Source of the DNA: Nitrobacter sp. 62-13
Lineage (GTDB): Bacteria > Pseudomonadota > Alphaproteobacteria > Rhizobiales > Xanthobacteraceae
DNA: 39,264 bases
Direction: 5' to 3'
Assembly: GCF_001896955.1 (NCBI RefSeq)
Contig: NZ_MKRN01000175.1
Span: forward strand, 1-39,264
In this document: piece after piece, positions 1 through 9,007 of the stretch
Layout of the letters: every line of letters begins with the position of its first letter
How positions within the stretch are numbered: position 1 is the first letter of the stretch
Made by a program: the position numbers and the translations under genes
Notes under the pieces: model-generated
The model's input: the letters and a program-made list of their open reading frames with translations, nothing else
Told to the model about the DNA's origin: nothing
Database searches by the model: none

Positions 1-999
1 TACGCCTGGTTCTATCCGCCGTTCTTCCTGCTGCTTGCAGCACCGCTGGCGCTGATGCCCTATCCGATCGCGCTCGCGGTATGGCAGGCGACTACGCTTG
101 CCTTTTATCTCGGCGTAATCGGCGCGATCCTCCGGCCCCTGCGGCAGGCCCGCGGCTTTCCGGCCGGCATCTGGATCCTTCCGGTGCTCGCCTTTCCGGC
201 CATCTTCGTCAATCTCGGTCACGGTCAGAACGGCCTGCTCACCGCCGGCTTGTTCGGCGCGGCATTGCTGACTTTGCAGACGCGGCCGCTGCTCTCCGGC
301 CTGCTGCTGGGCTGTCTCGCCTATAAGCCGCAATTCGCGCTGGTGATCCCGGTCGCGCTGATCGTCTCCGGGCATTGGCGAGCCATTGCCGCAGCGGCGT
401 TCGCCGTGATCGTGCTCGCGTTGGTCGCTACGCTCGCATTCGGCACCGACGTGTGGTTCGCATTTCTCGCATCGACCGACATGTCGCGCCGGTTGTTGCT
501 GGAACAGGGCAGCGTCGGATTCGAGAAACTGCAGAGCGTGTTCGCCGCGATACGGATGTGGGGCGGCGGCTTGCCGCTCGCGTATATCGCCCAGGGCGTG
601 ACCTCGGCCGCAACGATCTGCGGCGTCGCATGGATCTGGCGCGGCCGTTACGACGATAATCTCAAGGCCGCGACCCTCGTCATCGCCGCTCTTCTGGCTT
701 CGCCGCATACACTCGACTATGACCTGACGATCCTCGCGCCGGCGCTCGCATTCATGACGACTCTCGGGTTCGCCCGCGGCTTCCGCGATTTCGAGATCAA
801 TGTGCTGGCGGCGGCATGGGTGTCGCCGCTGCTTGCGCGCCCCGTTGCCGTCGCGACAGGCATACCGCTCGGCACAATCGCCCTGCTTGCGCTTTATGCG
901 CTCGCGCTTCGCCGCGCGTGGCATGACCGCCAGACCCGGCGCATCGGAACCGCAAACTCGCGCGTATGTGATATCGATCCGCGCGGCATGCCGACATGA
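1..999 (+). CDS. Glycosyltransferase family 87 (DUF2029) membrane protein, 5'-truncated
   Basis: The frame is open from base 1, so the gene begins before the window; the first ATG at 55 is internal. The visible 332 residues are almost wholly hydrophobic, with at least seven likely membrane segments. The start reads YAWFYPPFF, and the Y-P-P-F-F-L signature followed by a run of leucines is typical of the DUF2029/GT87 family. Members are polytopic enzymes that move a sugar from a polyprenyl-phosphate donor at the outer face of the inner membrane; the acceptor here is unknown. A G-H-G-Q-N motif near residue 75 and the K-P-Q-F motif near residue 110 also fit the family. The basic C-terminal tail is probably cytoplasmic. 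It is followed by 160 bases without a gene and then an unrelated transferase, so no operon is evident downstream. Confidence 0.85.
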   Translation, partial: YAWFYPPFFLLLAAPLALMPYPIALAVWQATTLAFYLGVIGAILRPLRQARGFPAGIWILPVLAFPAIFVNLGHGQNGLLTAGLFGAALLTLQTRPLLSGLLLGCLAYKPQFALVIPVALIVSGHWRAIAAAAFAVIVLALVATLAFGTDVWFAFLASTDMSRRLLLEQGSVGFEKLQSVFAAIRMWGGGLPLAYIAQGVTSAATICGVAWIWRGRYDDNLKAATLVIAALLASPHTLDYDLTILAPALAFMTTLGFARGFRDFEINVLAAAWVSPLLARPVAVATGIPLGTIALLALYALALRRAWHDRQTRRIGTANSRVCDIDPRGMPT

Positions 1000-1159
1000 T
1001 TTTCTCCTGAAATACGCCGCGAGAGAAGCCATCGGCCTTTCGCACGCCTTGAACGATCAGACCGTTCCGAGCCTTGCGATGCGCCGCCGGCCGCATCATT
1101 GTTTACCCGTGCAGCAACCAGCCCGCTCCCTCGGCCCGAACGGTTCCAGCCATTCCCGC

Positions 1160-1813
1160 ATGTACAAGCTCTATTCAATGCAGCGCTCAGGAAATAGCTA
1201 CAAGGTCCGCCTTGCACTGGCCTTCCTTGGCGTGCCCTATCATGCCGTCGAGGTCGATATCCTGCGCGGAGAAAGCCGCACGCCGGATTTTCTCGCGAAG
1301 AATCCCAGCGGACAGGTGCCATTGCTGGAAGTGGAGGAAGGACGCTACCTCGCGGAGTCCAATGCGATCCTGTGGTACGTCGCGATCGGGACTGCGCTGG
1401 CGCCGGACTCCGCAATCGAGCGCGCCGAAGCGCTGCAATGGATGTTCTTCGAACAGCACGCACTGGAGCCCAATATCGGCGCGGCTTATTTCTGGCTCTC
1501 GCTGGTGAAAGGCGGCCGCGATCTGCAAACCCACGCGCTGGACGACTGGATGGAGCGCGGCTATGCGGCGCTTCAGGTGATGGAGAATCATCTGAGAACC
1601 CACGACTTCTTCGCCGCCGGCCAGCTCACAATCGCCGATATCGCGCTTTATGCCTACACTCATGTCGCCGACCGGTGCGACTTCGACCTCACGACGTTTC
1701 CCTCGATCCGCGGCTGGCTGCGGCGGATTGAACAGCAGCCCGGCTTCGCGGACATGGACGGGAGCGCGGCTCCGCCGGGGAATGCGGCGGCGGGCATCGC
1801 CGCCGGCATCTGA
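1160..1813 (+). CDS. Glutathione S-transferase family protein
   Basis: This 217-residue protein has the usual GST length. It opens with a thioredoxin-fold segment (MYKLYSMQRSGNSYKVRLAL) in which the serine of S-G-N-S is the likely glutathione-activating residue. The G-site signature N-P-S-G-Q-V-P-L-L followed by L-A-E-S-N-A-I is clear at residues 50-75. The all-helical C-terminal domain contains the N-capping box motif L-T-I-A-D-I-A-L. The ATG at 1160 was chosen because the GST fold starts exactly there; the frame stays open far upstream but encodes nothing recognisable. Cytoplasmic; it conjugates or isomerises electrophiles with glutathione, substrate unknown. The last 20 residues are Ala/Gly/Pro-rich and probably disordered. 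Confidence 0.9.
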   Translation: MYKLYSMQRSGNSYKVRLALAFLGVPYHAVEVDILRGESRTPDFLAKNPSGQVPLLEVEEGRYLAESNAILWYVAIGTALAPDSAIERAEALQWMFFEQHALEPNIGAAYFWLSLVKGGRDLQTHALDDWMERGYAALQVMENHLRTHDFFAAGQLTIADIALYAYTHVADRCDFDLTTFPSIRGWLRRIEQQPGFADMDGSAAPPGNAAAGIAAGI

Positions 1814-1953
1814 TCGCGTCAGATCTTGGCAAGGCGGCATGGCACTTGCCTTGCTTTGGACATTTTTCGCGTCGGTGGCCGCCCCAATCCTGCCCGCGCC
1901 AAATGGAAGATTCTTGCTCTGCGGGTGATTCGCCTCAGAAAGATTGGTGAACA

Positions 1954-2130
1954 ATGCGGTCGCAGAGCATGAGCGGCGGATTTGGAGGAGGCGTCACACG
2001 CGCCGCCTCCACGCGCCTGACCAATGCGGTTGCCGCCTCGCTGGCGATTGCGGCCGTCGCTGTCTGCCTCTGCGTGGCCTTTGCGGCGACGTCGATCAAA
2101 CTGGCGATGGCCATGCCGATCCCCACCTGA
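1954..2130 (+). CDS. Small single-span membrane protein, 58 aa, function unknown
   Basis: An ATG at 1954, preceded by an AGAAAG purine run, opens a 58-residue frame ending at 2130. A glycine-rich polar N-terminus (S-G-G-F-G-G-G) is followed by one membrane segment at about residues 25-48 and a short tail ending MPIPT. The GC-rich third codon positions match the neighbours. It lies alone between the GST gene and the sugar dehydrogenase gene. No family was recognised; the call rests on a clean start, base use and a sensible membrane topology. Confidence 0.5.
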   Translation: MRSQSMSGGFGGGVTRAASTRLTNAVAASLAIAAVAVCLCVAFAATSIKLAMAMPIPT

Positions 2131-2223
2131 ACCGATCCAGTCTAGGCGTATCCTGCATCGTGATCTTTTCGCGGTCACTGGCGTTTGTAGTCGTGACCAT
2201 CCGCTCGACGACAGGACGACTCG

Positions 2224-3381
2224 ATGAAAGCATTCAACACGTGGGCCACGGCCGTCCTGAGCGCAGCCATCGTGCTGACCGTCCCCTTCTTGATCGCCAC
2301 CGCCGCGCACGGCGAAACCACGACATTCAAATCGTCGGCCGGGCAGCTCCAGGTGAAAACCATCGCCAGCGGCCTGGTCCATCCATGGGGCCTCGCTTTC
2401 CTGCCGGACGGACGGATGCTGGTGACCGAACGTCCGGGCCGCATCCGCATCGTCACTCCCGACGGCAAATTGTCGCCGCCCTTGAGGGGCGTGCCGAAGC
2501 CTTATGTCGGAGGGCAAGCGGGTCTGCTCGACGTCGCGCTCGACCGCGACTTTCCGAGCAATCGCACGCTCTATTTCTGTTACTCCGCCGACAGCGGCGG
2601 CAATGCCTCCGTCGCCCGGGCACGGCTGAATGAGAATGACACTGCGCTCGATGAGGTGAAGGTGATCTTCACGCAGGTCGGCCCCGGCGGCCAGGCCAAT
2701 CACGGCTGCCGTATTGCGCAAGGCCCGCGTGACGGCGATCTTTACGTCACGCTCGGCGATCATTTCGGCCCGCGCGACGAGGCGCAGAACCTTCGCGTCG
2801 ACAACGGCAAGCTCGTCCGGATCGCAACCGACGGCTCGGCGCCACCGGACAATCCGTTCGTTGGCCGCCGCGACGGCGCGCGTCCGGAAATCTGGAGCTA
2901 CGGCCACCGCAACGGACAAGGCCTCGCATTCAATCCCGCGACCGGCGATCTCTGGGAGATCGAGCATGGCCCGCGCGGGCGCGACGAGGTCAACATCATC
3001 GGCAAAGGCAAGAACTACGGCTGGCCGGTGATCGGCTACGGCATCGATTACAACGGCGCGAAGATCCACGAGAGCACGTCGAAGCCCGGCATGGAGCAGC
3101 CGATCAAATACTGGGTGCCGTCGATCGCGCCCTCCGGCATGGCGTTCTATACCGGAACGCTGTTTCCGGGATGGCAAGGCAGCCTGTTCACCGGCGCGCT
3201 GGCGGGCAGGATGCTGGTGCGGCTTTCGCTCAATGGCAATACCGTTACCGGCGAGGAGCGACTCCTGCAACATCTCAACGAGCGTATCCGGGATGTCAGG
3301 CAGGGCCCCGACGGCGCATTGTGGCTTTTGACCGATAATGCGGACGGGCGCATCCTGCGGGTCTCGCCGGCCGGAAAGTGA
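2224..3381 (+). CDS. PQQ-dependent sugar dehydrogenase (aldose/soluble glucose dehydrogenase family), exported
   Basis: The 385-residue protein has a Sec signal peptide (about residues 1-30, ending near ATAAHG), so it acts in the periplasm. It then shows the six-bladed propeller typical of the GSDH/sorbosone dehydrogenase family: V-H-P-W-G-L-A-F-L-P-D-G, T-E-R-P-G-R-I, G-G-Q-A-G-L-L-D-V, A-N-H-G-C-R-I, G-H-R-N-G-Q-G-L and I-E-H-G-P-R-G-R-D-E-V-N. Relatives such as E. coli YliI oxidise aldose sugars with PQQ and calcium. The substrate cannot be told from sequence, and PQQ synthesis genes are not in the window. Length and start are normal for the family. It converges on the minus-strand gene ending at 3406. 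Confidence 0.9.
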   Translation: MKAFNTWATAVLSAAIVLTVPFLIATAAHGETTTFKSSAGQLQVKTIASGLVHPWGLAFLPDGRMLVTERPGRIRIVTPDGKLSPPLRGVPKPYVGGQAGLLDVALDRDFPSNRTLYFCYSADSGGNASVARARLNENDTALDEVKVIFTQVGPGGQANHGCRIAQGPRDGDLYVTLGDHFGPRDEAQNLRVDNGKLVRIATDGSAPPDNPFVGRRDGARPEIWSYGHRNGQGLAFNPATGDLWEIEHGPRGRDEVNIIGKGKNYGWPVIGYGIDYNGAKIHESTSKPGMEQPIKYWVPSIAPSGMAFYTGTLFPGWQGSLFTGALAGRMLVRLSLNGNTVTGEERLLQHLNERIRDVRQGPDGALWLLTDNADGRILRVSPAGK

Positions 3382-3405
3382 ATCACGTCACGATCAAGTC
3401 GCGCG

Positions 3406-3969
3406 TCAGGGACTCCTGAGCGCCGCGACCAGCGCGAGACCGAACAACGCGACGATGCCGCCGATGAATCCGAACGCGAACATCCAGAAGCGGCTGCCGT
3501 GCCGTTTGTTCGCCTCCGCTTGCCGCGGCAACGTCGTCGGCGTCGCCGCCAGCGCACGCTCGCGCTCGACCATACGGCGGGCAACATAATCGGTAACGGC
3601 GTCCGCGACCGCAGCGACATCGCGGGATTCCGCGAGCACAATCCGGCCGTGACGGGTATCCTGAACGAAACGGTACACACGCTTGTCGCGGCCCATCAGG
3701 ACATGCGCCACCACGTCGATCCACAGCCGTGGCGTGTCGCCGTGACTGATGCCGCGATCGAACAGATCGATCTGATCGGGCACTTCCGCGAACAGCGGAT
3801 CGAGCGCCTCGTTCAGGATCTCGAGCCGCGCCACTTCCGCGTCACGCAGGTCCACGACGACGCCGGTGCGGTCTGCGGCCTCGATCCGAGCCTGGCGCAG
3901 CGCGTCGCGCAGCCGCACGGGCTTCGCGGATTCCGCCGCGCCAGTTCCCCTACCCGATGCGTCCGACAT
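3406..3969 (-). CDS. Conserved-type hypothetical protein with C-terminal membrane anchor
   Basis: The 187-residue protein has a soluble N-terminal part of about 135 residues, rich in Asp, Arg and Glu, a basic linker, and one hydrophobic segment at about residues 160-182 (FWMFAFGFIGGIVALFGLAL). It ends three residues later, like a tail-anchored protein with its bulk in the cytoplasm. No catalytic motif was recognised. The ATG at 3969 has no competing upstream start with good support. The gene is convergent with the sugar dehydrogenase and probably forms its own transcription unit. Codon use matches the host. Confidence 0.7.
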   Translation of the reverse strand: MSDASGRGTGAAESAKPVRLRDALRQARIEAADRTGVVVDLRDAEVARLEILNEALDPLFAEVPDQIDLFDRGISHGDTPRLWIDVVAHVLMGRDKRVYRFVQDTRHGRIVLAESRDVAAVADAVTDYVARRMVERERALAATPTTLPRQAEANKRHGSRFWMFAFGFIGGIVALFGLALVAALRSP

Positions 3970-4113
3970 TCACTCGCCTTTCCCGCAGAACCCGGCTGCT
4001 ATTAACCCGCCCGTAACCATTTAACCTAGCAGCAACCCTGTTTTCCGCGCAAAGGCCGTTTCGCTCCAACGGCTTAATACACACGGGAACGACCCGTCTC
4101 CCCTGAACGACGA

Positions 4114-4146
4114 ACGGCCCTGCCCGGTCTCTCCGGGCGGGGCCGT
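4114..4146 (-). terminator. Strong GC hairpin downstream of aceA-DUF4170
   Basis: A 14-bp stem (4114-4127 with 4133-4146, one mismatch) encloses a five-base loop. It lies 38 bases beyond the stop of the DUF4170 gene and probably ends the aceA transcript. There is no clear T-run on the minus strand, so termination could be weak or the hairpin may protect the mRNA 3' end. Confidence 0.55.
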
Positions 4147-4183
4147 CCGCTTCCCTGGACGTTTCTTCTTGAAGGCTGACGCG

Positions 4184-4390
4184 TCAGCTCGCCATGCGAT
4201 TCGGCTCTTCCACGATCGAGAAGCGCACGCCGGCGCGGTGACGGTTTTCTTCCGACACCACGCGCCAGGCATCCTCCGCTTCCTTCCGCGTCTTGAACGG
4301 ACCCTGCACCTGGGCCGAACCTTCCACGAGCTTGTGGAAATTCATCGAACCGAATTCCCCGCCAATCACCCAGAAATTGCTGCCGGTCAT
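4184..4390 (-). CDS. DUF4170 domain protein, 68 aa
   Basis: This small protein matches the DUF4170 family over its full length: F-W-V-I-G-G-E-F near the N-terminus, G-P-F in the middle, and a helix K-E-A-E-D-A-W-R-V followed by F-S-I-V-E-E. Function is unknown; it is small, soluble and probably cytoplasmic. The ATG at 4390 was chosen because a near-perfect Shine-Dalgarno (AAGGAGG) precedes it and the family motif begins at once; a longer in-frame extension would run into aceA. It starts 10 bases after the aceA stop, so the two are very likely cotranscribed. Confidence 0.85.
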   Translation of the reverse strand: MTGSNFWVIGGEFGSMNFHKLVEGSAQVQGPFKTRKEAEDAWRVVSEENRHRAGVRFSIVEEPNRMAS

Positions 4391-4400
4391 GAGAGCCTCC

Positions 4401-5708
<1,308 letters not shown>

Positions 5709-5735
5709 CGTTATCTCCAGTCCACATTCATGACA

Positions 5736-5748
5736 TTGCATTGCAAAA
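5736..5748. promoter_or_regulatory. Candidate ScfR/RamB-type operator upstream of aceA
   Basis: TTGCATTGCAAAA lies 28 bases before the aceA start. ScfR-family proteins such as PccR and RamB are reported to bind TTTGCAAA-type half-sites, and on the minus strand this site reads TTTTGCAATGCAA. It resembles, but does not equal, the paired site. Inference from position and similarity. Confidence 0.4.
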
Positions 5749-5810
5749 CGTGGCTCTAGATAAACGCCAAACTTATCAATACGTACAGAGGCCTTGATCT
5801 CAATTGATGA

Positions 5811-5861
5811 TGTCATGTAACATCTGTTCGTGTCGTAAATGTCACTTTGTCATTTTTGTCA
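5811..5861. promoter_or_regulatory. Cluster of TGTCA repeats in the aceA-scfR divergent promoter region
   Basis: TGTCA occurs at 5811, 5840, 5848 and 5857, plus a TGTCG variant at 5831, all in direct orientation within 51 bases. The last three are spaced 8 and 9 bases apart. The block ends 16 bases before the regulator's start codon, where a repressor or autoregulator could act. The binding protein is unknown. Confidence 0.4.
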
Positions 5862-5876
5862 TAAACGAGCACCCCT

Positions 5877-7328
5877 ATGGCAACAGTTTCGGGCAAAAAA
5901 CTCTTTGTCGGCCCCCGGTTCCGGCGTATCCGCCAGCAACTTGGGCTGTCGCAGACCCAGATCGCCGAGGGCCTCGGCATCTCCCCGAGCTACGTCAACC
6001 TGATCGAGCGCAACCAGCGGCCGGTCACCGCCCAGATCCTGCTTCGCCTCGCCGAGACCTATGACCTCGACCTGCGCGATCTTGCCACCGCCGACGAAGA
6101 CCGCTTTTTCGCGGAACTGAACGAAATCTTTTCCGATCCGCTGTTTCGCCGGATCGACATCCCGAAGCAGGAACTGCGCGATCTCGCCGAGCTATGCCCC
6201 GGCGTGACCCACGCGCTGCAGCGCCTCTATGCCGCCTACACCGAGGCGCGGCGTGGCGAAACCATGGCGGCGGCGCAGTTCGCCGACCGAGACGAAAGCG
6301 CCGGGACCCGCTTCGAGGCCAACCCGATCGAGCGCGTGCGTGACCTGATCGAGGCCAACCGCAACTATGTTCCCGAACTCGAACAGGCGGCGGAAGCCCT
6401 GCGCGACGAGATCAACGTCCCGGCCCAGGACCTTTTCGCGGCGCTGGGCGGGCGGCTGCGCGAAAAGCATTCGATCCAGACCCGCATCATGCCGGTGGAC
6501 GTCATGCGCGAAACACTGCGCCGCTTCGATCGCCATCGCCGCCAGCTTTTGATCTCCGAACTGGTGGACACGCCCGGCCGCACCTTCCAGCTTGCGTTCC
6601 AGATCGGGCTTGCCGAATGCACGCCCGCTTTTGACACGATGATCGCCCGCGCCGGCGCGCTCGACGACGCCTCGCGCCGGCTCTACCGCATCACGCTGGC
6701 GAACTATTTCGCCGGCTGCGTGCTGATGCCCTATCAACAGTTTCACGGCGCTGCGGAGGCGCTCGGTTACGACATCCACGTGCTGGCGCAGCGATTCAAC
6801 ACCGGCTTCGAGCAGGTGTGCCATCGCCTGACCACGCTGCAGCGGCCGAACGCGCGCGGGGTGCCGTTCTTCATGCTGCGCGTGGACAACGCCGGTAACG
6901 TCTCCAAGCGATTTTCATCCGGCACGTTTCCGTTCTCGAAATTCGGCGGCACCTGTCCGCTGTGGAACGTTCATTCCACTTTCGACACGCCGGACCGCCT
7001 GTTGAAGCAGGTAATCGAACTGCCCGACGGCAGCCGCTATTTCTCGATCGCGCAGATGGTGCGTCGTCCCGTTGCGCCACATCCGCAAGCGCAGCCGCGC
7101 TTCGCCATCGGTCTGGGGTGCGAGATCCGCCACGCCTCGAAATTGATCTATGCCGCCGGCATGGACCTCGACAATGCCGAAGGCACGCCGATCGGCGTCA
7201 ACTGCCGGCTGTGCGAGCGCGAGAACTGCGCCCAGCGCGCCGAGCCGCCGATCACCCGCACGCTGATCCTTGACGAAAACACCCGCCGCGTGACCAGCTT
7301 TGCGTTCAGCAATGCGAGAGAGGTGTGA
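5877..7328 (+). CDS. ScfR-family (short-chain fatty acyl-CoA) transcriptional regulator, XRE type
   Basis: Of 483 residues, the first 65 form an XRE helix-turn-helix (F-R-R-I-R-Q-Q-L-G-L-S-Q-T-Q-I-A, then I-S-P-S-Y-V-N-L-I-E-R-N). A middle region of the IrrE/ImmA-like type follows (residues ~200-330, including R-R-L-Y-R-I-T-L-A-N-Y-F-A). The C-terminal ScfR (formerly DUF2083) domain ends in C-R-L-C-E-R-E-N-C-A-Q-R-A. Those cysteines match ones reported to bind an iron-sulfur cluster in the mycobacterial relative PrpR. Relatives (RamB, PccR, PrpR) respond to acyl-CoA status and control glyoxylate or propionyl-CoA genes. Divergence from aceA implies control of aceA and probably of itself. The ATG at 5877 has only a weak ribosome site. 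Whether it activates or represses cannot be seen. Confidence 0.9.
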   Translation: MATVSGKKLFVGPRFRRIRQQLGLSQTQIAEGLGISPSYVNLIERNQRPVTAQILLRLAETYDLDLRDLATADEDRFFAELNEIFSDPLFRRIDIPKQELRDLAELCPGVTHALQRLYAAYTEARRGETMAAAQFADRDESAGTRFEANPIERVRDLIEANRNYVPELEQAAEALRDEINVPAQDLFAALGGRLREKHSIQTRIMPVDVMRETLRRFDRHRRQLLISELVDTPGRTFQLAFQIGLAECTPAFDTMIARAGALDDASRRLYRITLANYFAGCVLMPYQQFHGAAEALGYDIHVLAQRFNTGFEQVCHRLTTLQRPNARGVPFFMLRVDNAGNVSKRFSSGTFPFSKFGGTCPLWNVHSTFDTPDRLLKQVIELPDGSRYFSIAQMVRRPVAPHPQAQPRFAIGLGCEIRHASKLIYAAGMDLDNAEGTPIGVNCRLCERENCAQRAEPPITRTLILDENTRRVTSFAFSNAREV

Positions 7329-7437
7329 TGCAAATTGCAGAGCGATATAATTTTTTCTGTTTTCTCGTTAGGTTATGATCAGGTCTTGGCCTATAGCCAT
7401 ATACCAAAGCGCCAATTGTTTAGGCTGGAATCGCTAA

Positions 7438-8859
7438 ATGCCCTTGAATGAATTTGGCAGAAAAGTCATAGCGAACTTCATCGCGGCAATAGAGCCATGG
7501 AAGTCAGGATATGAGAAAAACTCTTTTGCTTACTTGGCAGTAAAGCGGGATGGCAGATTCGTTATATCTCAAGGGACGCTTTGGTTAAATTCAATAGATT
7601 CAAAAATTCCGTTTCAATGTTTTGAAACAGAAAACGTCTGCGCTGAACATTACAAACTTACGGATGTCGACCGAACAGTCGGTCAATGCATTGAAGATCT
7701 ATGTGAGGGGAAAATAATTACGCCTCGCGGAGATCGATACTTTGATGGGGATCCCGTCGAAGGACACAAGGCTCTTTTTACCCCGATTCATCCTACCGCA
7801 CTTCAATCACAGTCTCGCGTAAACGTTCTGCGTTTGACAGGTGATCGCCAAGGGCTTCATGGAGGCCCATCAATACTGGATTGGGAGCTAAGAAGCTCGG
7901 ACACACCATATGATACCGTTCAAGAATTATCTAGGGATTATGGACTAGGTGGCCTGTTCACCGACGAGCTTTCCGTTGAAGTGATCGCCACCTCAGTCAT
8001 GGGGTTTGATGGTGATAATTGCATCATCTCAAATGAAACAGCAAAAATTGTAGTTAAGCTAGCGAACAAGCTTGACGTCAACAAAGCCGACATCGGATTT
8101 AGGGAGATCAAGCCAAACCAAATAAAACGAGGAAGGTTAAGGGGATCACAATTTCAGTGGACGAAAACTGAAACAATGCAACTCGGCGCTTTGGAAATGC
8201 CAGTAGAAAAAGCCGCAATTCTCCACTGCTACGCACTATATAACAACGTCACCCAAACCCACTGGTACATTAGCGATCCTAGAACGTCGCAAAATGCGCG
8301 CCGCGTTGTTTTCGAGTCATTCGATACAGGTTGCACGATACTTAGTGAGTTCCTGAGCCGTTCGAGAACTAAAGGCCAAGATGCTCGCGATCTTGAAATC
8401 GGTGTTGCTTGGCTTTGCTGGATGTTGGGCTTTAACCCAATTCAAATGGGATCAACGGCACGTACCCAAGATTTTTCTGACCTCATACTTGCAACGCCTC
8501 AAGGACAACTGGTGATTGTTGAATGTACTACCGGACTCCTAAGAGCTGACAGCAAACTATCAAAATTGATTGCTCGTGCTGCCGTCGTACGAATGCGACT
8601 CGATCAATCAAACAATCAGCACCTGAAATTATTGCCTGTTATGGTATCCACACTGACGAAGGATGAACTTCAAGCCGACCTCGAACAAGCCGAAAGGCTT
8701 GGCGTTGGAGTCCTCACTAGGGAAGATCTAGATGATCTTATTAAGGGCACGATTATTGCTCGAAACGCCGATGAATTGTTTGCTGCGGCCGAGCGAAGCA
8801 TTGAAGAGAAAAGGACTAAATCGAATAGCTCTGAACCAGAGCTTCCTTTAAGCCAATAG
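7438..8859 (+). CDS. Foreign AT-rich gene; protein with PD-(D/E)XK nuclease-like C-terminus
   Basis: The 473-residue protein is not one I recognise as a whole. Residues 1-305 show no known motif. The C-terminal ~150 residues resemble a restriction-endonuclease fold: a helix with Glu320 (D-L-E-I-G-V-A-W-L-C-W-M-L-G-F), Asp348 in F-S-D-L-I-L, then strand L-V-I-V-E-C-T-T-G with Glu362, and later L-L-P-V-M-V-S and G-V-G-V-L-T-R-E-D-L as in Mrr-like proteins. The usual lysine of E-x-K is threonine here, so activity is uncertain; Lys373 or Lys376 might substitute. Base composition is strikingly lower in GC than both flanks, including wobble positions, and the AT-rich 109-base leader has the same character. 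It abuts a broken transglycosylase gene. No partner methylase or toxin-antitoxin pair is present. It might be a single-gene defence element; this is inference. Confidence 0.8.
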   Translation: MPLNEFGRKVIANFIAAIEPWKSGYEKNSFAYLAVKRDGRFVISQGTLWLNSIDSKIPFQCFETENVCAEHYKLTDVDRTVGQCIEDLCEGKIITPRGDRYFDGDPVEGHKALFTPIHPTALQSQSRVNVLRLTGDRQGLHGGPSILDWELRSSDTPYDTVQELSRDYGLGGLFTDELSVEVIATSVMGFDGDNCIISNETAKIVVKLANKLDVNKADIGFREIKPNQIKRGRLRGSQFQWTKTETMQLGALEMPVEKAAILHCYALYNNVTQTHWYISDPRTSQNARRVVFESFDTGCTILSEFLSRSRTKGQDARDLEIGVAWLCWMLGFNPIQMGSTARTQDFSDLILATPQGQLVIVECTTGLLRADSKLSKLIARAAVVRMRLDQSNNQHLKLLPVMVSTLTKDELQADLEQAERLGVGVLTREDLDDLIKGTIIARNADELFAAAERSIEEKRTKSNSSEPELPLSQ

Positions 8860-8937
8860 ATCGAGAAACACACTCAATATGGCATGCTGGCGGCTGTCAT
8901 CACCGCGTTCTGGGCACTAGAAAGCGACTTCGGCGCG
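8860..8937 (+). pseudogene. Fragment of a lytic murein transglycosylase gene
   Basis: Starting at the base after the stop of the foreign gene, one frame reads I-E-K-H-T-Q-Y-G-M-L-A-A-V-I-T-A-F-W-A and then L-E-S-D-F-G-A. This closely matches the catalytic segment of the MltB-like lytic murein transglycosylase family, where the motif is R-I-E-K-x-Y-G-V-P, a hydrophobic stretch and W-x-L-E-(S/T)-D-F-G with the catalytic Glu. After the last Ala the similarity stops; nothing before or after looks like the rest of a ~400-residue enzyme. It is therefore a gene relic. GC content returns to host level in this fragment. The remaining bases to 9007 hold nothing else I can name. Confidence 0.65.
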
Positions 8938-9007
8938 GCGTCATGGTCAAGCTTGTCCCAGCCATACGCGCCTTTACGGCCTATCGCTCCGAGGCCGACG
9001 CATGAGT

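Noticed and set aside
1819-3273. Long minus-strand frame (484 codons) opposite the sugar dehydrogenase gene
   Set aside because: It lies antisense to a recognised exported enzyme and has an Arg/Ala/Asp-rich translation without motifs.
7329-7339. TGCAAATTGCA palindrome right after the ScfR stop
   Set aside because: It resembles the TTTGCAAA-type sites but lies at the end of the gene, at the border of AT-rich foreign DNA where such words arise by chance.
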